Below are positions 56,504 through 64,000 of a stretch of 64,000 nt of DNA, in pieces. Position numbers and translations under genes: made by a program. Position 1 is the first letter of the stretch, and the number at the start of each line of letters is the position of its first letter. Under the pieces are notes generated by a model. The model made no database searches. It saw only the letters and a program-made list of their open reading frames with translations, and was not told where the DNA came from. Source of the DNA: Erodium maritimum (Eukaryota; Streptophyta; Magnoliopsida; Geraniales; Geraniaceae). Location: the NCBI GenBank assembly GCA_963921825.1, contig OY997594.1, positions 37,132,557 to 37,196,556 on the forward strand, in the 5' to 3' direction.

Positions 56504-58029
56504 AGCACTAACCAGGAGATCTAAATTTAATGAAGATCTAGTGTAAACACCAACCAGGAGATTCTAAACTTTTAGAATCTAAAAATCAAGATCCTTGATT
56601 CACTCGATCAAGCTGAACGAAGGCTCACCACTTGAATGGGCTATGTAGGTAAGACTCCGTCCATTCACATCCAATGCAATTCTTGGATAGGGTATGTACT
56701 CATGTACACGACTTACACTATCTGATACCCTAGCTCAACCCTGGATGAGAATCGTAGTCAGGTTCACAAATTTTCAACTATAGCCCGATACTATGTAGGT
56801 GCTCCGCGAAGTCGCAGAACACCTACATATGTCATCAAAACCTACTACCCCGCTTTCCTATGGATGCTTCGGGAAGATGCACAATACCCATAGGACGGGG
56901 AGGTAGTAAGTTCTTTACAGTTTGGAGGTATCTGACATGACCCATTTTACTTGTCCGGTTGTGTTTAAAATTAAAACTTTAGGCACATCCTAGATGCGAT
57001 GAGCACATCAACTACATATAGGTGTAATGATTCCTCCGATTACATCCAATGTAATTCTTCCTTCGAACCCGTCAACTACATCTAAAGCAAAGACGGTTCT
57101 AAGGGCTCGCAAACAAGGATAAAAATCCATTTTTATTTTTGCATGTGAGGTGATATGCTCAGAATTAAAAGCTAAGCATGCAATTCAAATCATACATTCA
57201 GAATTACACATGAAAAAATAAACAAAGCATAAAGCGATTTAAACGTGCACATAACAACACCCTAAACAAACTCTCACGCGCTTCTCGAGCTCCATCGACT
57301 CCAAGACGATGCCAATGATCTCCCACTCGCTTCTTGAGCTCCACTGACTCCATGCCGAAAGAAATGATTACAATTAAATACACGACTCGCAGGTCGGGAA
57401 ATAATTATTATTACAATTAAGTGGTATGACAACCACAATTCGAAAGAATAATTACACGCTAATACTAACGGCTCGCAGGACGTGAAAAGCAATAAATAAA
57501 TTAAAACGAAGTCGAGGCTATTACGTTCACCATGCCAACATCACATTACAAAGAATGTTATCAAACAAGAATGTTATCAAACATTATGTGAATTTCCGTT
57601 TTTAATTAATTGCGGAGTTTCGAAAATTTTTAATACTCGGTGCATCGAAACCGTTCAAAAATGAAACTTTTGAACGTTTGATTTTTGAGTTCATCAAGAC
57701 GGTTCCAAACCTATCATGACTAACTAAACGGCTTGGCCCTGGCATTCCGACCAACCAAGGTCACGGCTTGGCCTAGATCCGTCCAACGGAGCTCCGTTTG
57801 GTCACGGGTTGGGCTCCCCGAGAGTCCCGCTCTTGTGACCGGGAAAAACAAAATTTGAATTCATTTCCAAATTTACAATTTCCATGCATCAAACGCACAT
57901 GCAATAATTTAGAACTTGTTATCAATCAAACACGCATAAAACAAGCAACAAAACGAAACTACACAAGCAAAATCCAAAAATTCTATTTCGTCTTTGTGAA
58001 TCTCGAAGGTAGCACAGATCTAATATCAT
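56504..58029 (-). other. Copia leader and degraded primer site, minus strand
   Basis: Homologous in inverse orientation to 25006-26550. Next to the LTR the primer site reads TGATATTAGATC instead of TGGTATCAGAGC, so it is inactive by mutation. No coding sequence. Confidence 0.8.
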
Positions 58030-59648
58030 TGTTGGGTGTCGAGGTAGAGAAGATGAAAAACAAAAGTCCAGCGGAATCATAATAATCGAGACTCATGCAA
58101 GCCATGAAACACTACCAAGTTAGAAACAATAGAGAGAAACAAATTTGATGTTTCCTTACCAATTCTAGAACACCAAGGAGAAGAAGAGAACACCAATGTA
58201 GTTCTTGAGGTAGATAACTCAAGAACATAACAAGGAGATGTGGGGATAAAAGGGTTCGGCCAAGCTAGGGAGGAGGAGAAGAATGAGTTCCAAACTCTCT
58301 CTTGCATGTGTATGAAGCCCAAGTGTGTTGTATGTTGATATAAGTGGTGACCATCACCTCATAAATCACCCATCACTAGCTTATTTTAGTTAATTAGGAT
58401 AGTGGAGTAGAATAATATTAGTTAATTAGTTATTTAGTGGAATTAAGGTCCCACATAGTTACTAACTAACTAATCTAACTAACTTAGTTGGAGTCTTTTA
58501 GTCAAGATTCAACTTGATAATTCATTCGGCCTTTGGTGACTTGGGCCTCCCATTGGGCCTTGTGGGTGGGGCCCAAGACCACTCCCATCAAGGTCCTGTG
58601 ACGCTCTAATCGTCTCCAAATCCTTACACTTCAAATATGTCCAACATTATCTGACGAGATAGTTTTCAAGACTCCAAGTCTTGTCTCAATCTGTAATATC
58701 CTAATCACTCACGGACATATAACACAAAACCTAGTTTTGGTCAATCCCGTATCAATTTCCCGCTTGGCCATTCTCCATTTGTGTGTTAATGAATTTCATC
58801 TTCCGGTGTAACCCTTAGTTTTATGCATGTCTGTAGATCAGCGTAAAATCTCATTTTACTTGATCCTATATAAGTGGCAAATAACGAGACTTTAGTATTG
58901 CTTGACACTACATAACGAATCGATCCTTGTCGATTCTAACCTTTCTGTTGTCCCTGTCATTATCCTTTTATCTTTAGATACAACTATTCTCAATCACTGT
59001 TCCTCGACATGTGAGATGACTGAATTTTTGATATCTAGTATCATGTGCATGGTCATGCTATTCCTTTAGTCACTCTCGATCAAGCAGTCGTGAACGGATA
59101 TCATTACCATATCATAGTATGAGGGATAAATACCTTATCCGTCTTTCGTGTCACTCATACAGTCCGTCCCCAAGCCAATCCTAGCCGTTATGGAAGCCCT
59201 GTCACGGGAAACGTTGGGATCAGGTCAAACTCAATTGTTTATTGCATAGCGATCACAAAGACTCCTTTGTCTAAGGATAAATGACAAGCTACGACATTGA
59301 ATATGTTCATGACTTGATCTATGGCACATATTTAGGTCGGTTCGTCCAATATCATGTCCCACATAATATCTATGATCAGACTTCGGAATCCCATTTCAAT
59401 GACTAACAGAAAGTAAGCCATAAAGAGTCATCTTTCATACTATTCGCTTCTTTGTGAAGCTTTGTTGATTAGGGACCCATCGAGTGTGATTCATCTCGAT
59501 CTATGGTTATATTCGCATGATGGGCATAAATCAGAACCCATATCGATATAATACTCCAACACATAAATAATATAAATTCGCTTTAATTTTATTGAATGAT
59601 CTATCCATTTGGAGATATACGATTGAGCTACATGCACTAAGACCAACA
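58030..59648 (-). mobile_element. Copia 5' LTR, old copy
   Basis: 1,619 bp from TGTTGGGTGTCGAGG (plus-strand start) to GACCAACA. More diverged from the consensus than the solo LTRs, and the 14-bp-arm hairpin region (58385-58450) has been scrambled. With 55877-58029 it forms the 5' half of a minus-strand element. Confidence 0.88.
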
Positions 59649-59741
59649 TGTATAATGTCTCATTCATTTATTTATTGGATAACATATAATGTTCACTTCG
59701 TTGTGGTTTTCTCTTAGTGTCACCCTTTAAGATTCATATGA
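59649..59741. other. Unassigned 93-bp spacer between two LTRs
   Basis: AT-rich, no feature recognised. Confidence 0.4.
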
Positions 59742-60394
59742 TGTTGGGTAGTGAAATGAAATAATTGTTTAATTCATAGGTCATGTGTAACTCTATAATA
59801 AGACCCATGATAATCCAAGTCATATAATTAATGGCTAATACCTTTTCAAGTCTTGGTACCTTAAGTATTCTTATCTTCTTGTTGTTTGACGATGTCATGA
59901 ATGAACAAAGGCATAGAACCCTCATCATTTCCAATTCAGCCTTTTCAATATCTCTTGATCGTGAATGAGGAATGTAGGTGACAAATCACATGCATAAACA
60001 TGCTTTAATTAAAAACCTTCTACTCATCAGGAGCGTCCTTTTAATGACATCTAACTTGTATAAATACAAGTGACAAGTCCTTATGACCATCACCCATATG
60101 TCTCACATGTGCGTATCCATAATTGAACATAAATGTTATAACTATCTGGTCAAGACATCGTTTAGTTAGACATCTTTCATACTAGTCTCTTCTAGGGAAA
60201 CTTTGTTGACTAGGGACCCATCGAGTGTGATCTATCTCGATCTAAGATTATGTTCGCATGGTGGGCATAGATCAGAACACACATCGATATATTACTCCAA
60301 CACATAAGTAATATAAAGCCGCTTTAATTTTATTTCTAACGATGATATATACATTTGGAGATTTAGGATTGAACTACGGGCACAAAGACTAACA
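59742..60394 (-). mobile_element. Short chimeric Copia LTR (3' LTR)
   Basis: 653 bp bounded by the family termini (plus strand TGTTGGGTAG...GACTAACA). The 220 bp next to 60394 closely match the family LTR. The rest matches only weakly (for example GGCATAGA.CC.TCAT near 59908). It therefore looks like a join between a family LTR and a shorter relative. It is adjoined on the right by a polypurine tract and RNase H sequence. Confidence 0.7.
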
Positions 60395-61003
60395 ATCTCC
60401 CAATCTGAACTATAATATGTCCCCATCGACTTTACATGTCTAACATGTTTCGGCAGCAACAATGCCTTAGTCAAAGGGTTGTCTATGTTATCATCCGTTA
60501 CAATATAGGTTATCTTCACTTCACCCTGGTTCAGTATTTCTCTGATGAGGTGGGTACGCCGTAGTACATGTTTGGATTTATTATGCGATCTGGGCTTTTA
60601 GCTTGCGCAATGGCCCTTGTGTTGTCGCAAAGTTGATTCACCGGCCTGGATGGGTTTTAAACTACACCCAACCCTGCTGTGAATTTCCAAATCCACATAG
60701 CCTCCTTAGCTGCCTCTGCAGCATCCATGTACTTGGCCTCTGTCATAGATTCAGCAATGGTATCTTGCTTTACGCTTTCCCAACTAAAGTTCTACCATTC
60801 AACGTAAACACATATCCTGACTGACTTCTAAAGTCATCTGGATTTGTCTTGGAAAACTAGTGTCTACTCATCCTTCGACGACTAGTTCAACATCATCTTT
60901 CCCCCAGGTTAGACTGATGTCTACTGCTACAACATAAGGCTTACGAGACGTCCGGTCTCGTACATGTCATGGCATATATGATCGATCCTGCCCCCAGGCG
61001 CCT
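60395..61003 (-). pseudogene. Copia pol 3' end (RNase H), minus strand
   Basis: Starts with a polypurine tract (60395-60410) and continues with RNase H remnants parallel to 29455-30079. These include DNPLTKALLLPKHVRHVKSM and, antisense to 60600-60780, the region equivalent to AEAAKEAMWIW. It is broken by stops. It ends at about 61003, inside the region equivalent to 29455, where it meets plus-strand leader sequence. Confidence 0.82.
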
Positions 61004-61528
61004 TAGCGAGCATCCATTGGAAAGTGTGGTAGTAAGTTTGGACGACATATGTGGGTGTCGTGCGCATGCATGGAGCACCTACATAGTGTCGGGTCATAGT
61101 TGAAAATTGGTGGACCCGACTACGATTCTCAACAAGAGTTGAGCTAGGGTATAAGATAGGGTAAGCCGTGCACACGGATACATACCCTAGCCAAGAGTCA
61201 CAGTGGATGTGATTGGACGAGGTCCTACCTACATAGCTCGATTAAGTGGTGAGCCTTCGTTCAGCTTCATCGAGTGAATCAAGGATCTTGATTTTAGATT
61301 CTAAAGGTTTATAATCAATTGGTTGGTGTTTAAACTTGATCTTCATAAAATTTAGTCAGTTTACTGATTGAATTTTGTTTGTCGTGTAGATCAAATGGCA
61401 AGTACTTCAGCGAACAACAGTAGTTTGTTACAAAAAACCATTCTTGATAGGATCAAGCTAAGTGGGACAAACTACTTGGACTGAGACAGAAACTTGAGGA
61501 CAATCCTCAAATTCAAGCGCAAAGAATA
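61004..61528 (+). pseudogene. Copia leader end and gag start, plus strand
   Basis: 61004-61393 matches the leader at about 26160-26550. Gag starts at 61394 (MASTSANNSSLLQKTILDRI), has a stop after SGTNYLD, and reaches KFKRKEY before jumping into the middle of an LTR at about 61526-61529. Only about 45 codons of gag remain. Confidence 0.85.
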
Positions 61529-62911
61529 TTGGACGACCCGACATGAATATGTGCCATAGATCAAGTCATGAATATATTCATTGTCGTAGCTTGTCATGTA
61601 TCCTTAGACCAAGGAGTCTTTGTGATTACTATGCAGTAAACAACTGAGTTTGACTTGAGCCCAACGTTGCATGTGACAGGGCTTCCATAATGGTCAGGAT
61701 TGGCTTGGGGACGGTCTGCATGAGTGACACGAAAGACGGGTAAGGGATTTGTCCCTCATACTACGGTATGAGAAAGATATCGGTTCTCAGCTGCTTGATC
61801 GTGAGTGACTGAAAGAATAGCATGACCATGCACATGATACTAGGTATCATATATTCAGTCATCTCACATATCAAGGAACAGTGATTGAGAATAATAAGGA
61901 TGACGGCTCTATGCCTTATCTCAATCAGGATATCGGAGATAAAAGGATAATGACAGGGACGACGGAAAGGTTAGGATCGACAGGGTCGATTCGTTATGTA
62001 GTGTTAGGCAATACTTAAGTGTCGTTAGTTGCCACTTAAATAGGATCAAGTAAAATGGGATTTTACGTTGATCTATTGACATGCATAAACCTAAGGGTCA
62101 CACCGGAGGGTGAAACTCATTGACACATTTATGAATAATGGCCAAAATGGAGTTGTCTCGGCACATGACAAAAACTGGGTTTTGGGTCATGTGGTAGTAA
62201 GTGAATAGGACTTTACGGATCAAGACAAGGCTTGGATTCTTGGGATTGATCGCGTCGGATAATGTTGGACATTTCTGGTATGGAAGGCTTGGAGGCGATG
62301 AGCGAATCACGGGACCTCGTTGGAAATGGCCACACACCATGTTCCAAGAGGCCCATGAAAGGCTCATGCAACCAAGGCCCATGGAACTAATTAATCAAGT
62401 CTTGATTAATTAGTACTAAGTAAGCATGACAAGTATTAAGGTGTTGGTGATGCACCACCTAACCCCATCTTGTCTAGTCGTACTTTGTCCTATTTACACT
62501 TTACTTGTCACCATGCTTGTCTCATTTCTTTAGTTGGACAAGTATGGGGTTTGTTATGTTTTAGCCATCTTTTTTCAACATAACAAACACAAGACAAGAA
62601 TAGGAAACACATTTTCTCTCCCTCTCTCCATACAATTTCGGGTTTGGCATTGTTTTTCTATCTTGTTGTGTTCTTGAGTCATCTAAAGAAGAATTACGTG
62701 GCTTTGATTCCAATTGGATATGTAGGCGTCTTGGAGACTCAAGCCGATCATCGTTTTTTTGGTGTTCTCTTCCTTTTCTTGAACTAATTGGTAAGGAAAC
62801 ATCCATATTGTTTATTCTCTTGTGTATCTAATATTTGGTAGTGTTCTATCGCATGGTCTCGAGTTATTTCCACTGAAAGCATGTGTGCATACCCTCCATC
62901 GAGATCCAACA
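61529..62911 (+). mobile_element. Copia LTR lacking its first ~300 bp, plus strand
   Basis: From the TTGGACGACCCG block to GATCCAACA, followed by a primer site and leader, so it is the 5' LTR of an element that runs off the window. It contains the hairpin at 62396-62424. The last ~250 bp differ noticeably from the other copies. Confidence 0.9.
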
Positions 62912-64000
62912 GTGGTATCAGAGCCGTGCTACCTTCGGGATTCACAAGACGGTGTTGAAAGTTTCGATTTATTCATGTTGTTTTGCTAAATTGTTTGATA
63001 AGATGTTTTAAATTCTTGTTTATGGGTTTAAATCATGAAAAATGAATTTTTGAAAAGTTTATCAAATCTAGAATTTCTGAAAAAAATTTGATTTTTCGGG
63101 TCTCGAGAGCGGGACTCTCGGGGAGCCGAAACCGGGACCGAACGGGGCTCCGTTGGATAGAGCTAGGCCAAGCATGAACATTGGATGGTCAATATGTCTA
63201 GCTAAACCGTTTTTTAGTCATCACGAGTTTGGAACCGTCTTGATGAACTCAAAAATCAAATGTTCAAAAGTTTCAATTTTGAACGGTTTGGATAAACCGA
63301 GTATCAAAAAATTTCGAAACTTGGCAATTAATTAAAACCGGAAAATCACATGATGCTTGATAACATTCTTGTTTGATAAAACAATGTGTGATGTGATGTT
63401 GGCATGGTGTACACAATAACCCCGAGTTCGATTTAATTATTTATCGCTTTTCACGTCCCGCGAGCCGTTAGAGTTAGCGTGTAATTATTTTTTCGAGGTG
63501 TGGTCGTCGTACCACTTATATGTAATATTTATTAATTCCCAACCTGCGATTTGTGTATTAAATTGTAATATTTTGCTCAAGACGAAAAAAGGGCGAAAAG
63601 GTCATTTGGTGGCTTCTCGGGTATTGACATCGGCTTGGAGTCGGTGGAGCTCAAGAAGCTAGTGGGAGTTAGTTTATGGGGCTATTATGTGCACATTTAT
63701 CGCTTTATGTTTGGTTTAGTTTTGCATGATTAATTCTATATGTTTTAGAATTACATGCTTAACTTTATTTACCGAGCATATCACCTCACATGCAAAGATA
63801 AAATTGGTTTTAATCATTGTTTGTGTGCCCTTAAAATTGTCATTACATTGGATGTAGTTGACGGGTTCGAAGGAAGAATTACATTGTATGTAATTGGAGA
63901 CATAATTACATTTGGAATGTAGTTGATGTGTCCATCGCATCTAGGATGTGCCAAAAGTTTTAAACACAACCGGACAAGTAAAACCGAGTCATGTCCGATA
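62912..64000 (+). other. Copia primer site and leader, cut by window end
   Basis: TGGTATCAGAGC at 62913-62924, then leader homologous to 25006-26105. Gag would start about 450 bp beyond the window. This is the best candidate in the window for a more complete member of the family, but its body is not visible. Confidence 0.88.

Overview
This window is a heterochromatin-like stretch of a flowering-plant genome, probably a eudicot. It is built almost entirely of retrotransposons inserted into one another. The plant assignment rests on element types: L1-type LINEs whose ORF1 carries an RRM or a DUF4283/CCHC module, a Ty1/Copia family with a UBN2-type gag, and a Ty3/Gypsy element of the Del/Tekay kind with 2.9-kb LTRs. 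Both LTR families prime from initiator tRNA-Met. I see no intact host gene, no tRNA or rRNA and no CRISPR array. Every coding region is a transposon open frame, and nearly all are broken.

Layout, left to right. 1-2386: LINE fragments and a Copia LTR piece. 2400-9838 (-): a structurally complete LINE-1 flanked by a perfect 13-bp target-site duplication, with a 154-bp tandem duplication over its RT catalytic motif. 10812-15755 (+): a DUF4283-type LINE ('LINE C'), split in ORF1 by a truncated Gypsy LTR (10924-13150). 16914-18644 (+): a GC-rich poly(A) retroposon with its own duplication.

18720-41880 is one minus-strand LINE ('LINE B') carrying three insertions. (i) A second minus-strand LINE ('LINE A', 20662-33564) sits in its ORF2, and a Ty1/Copia element sits inside LINE A. 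(ii) A solo Copia LTR lies at 36401-38088. (iii) An inverted solo Copia LTR lies at 39655-41330. All are marked by target-site duplications. Within LINE A, a 2.78-kb LTR+LINE segment occurs twice, 8,660 bp apart, around the Copia body. This is best read as an unequal, illegitimate exchange.

41881-45768 is AT-rich. It has two TIR elements lodged in (TA)n microsatellites, a possible degenerate gene fragment, and minisatellite DNA. 45769-55305 (-) is a Gypsy element with one stop in its RT-RNase H, an integrase core deletion and no visible gag. It landed in a Copia LTR (55306-55876), which abuts a Copia gag and leader (55877-58029) and its LTR (58030-59648). 59742-64000 is a mosaic of the same Copia family in both orientations, joined at illegitimate breakpoints and running off the window end.

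The elements do not work together as a system. Most are dead, but the LTRs, primer sites and polypurine tracts of the central Copia are intact while its proteins are not. Its recent movement therefore probably used enzymes supplied by a relative elsewhere in the genome.
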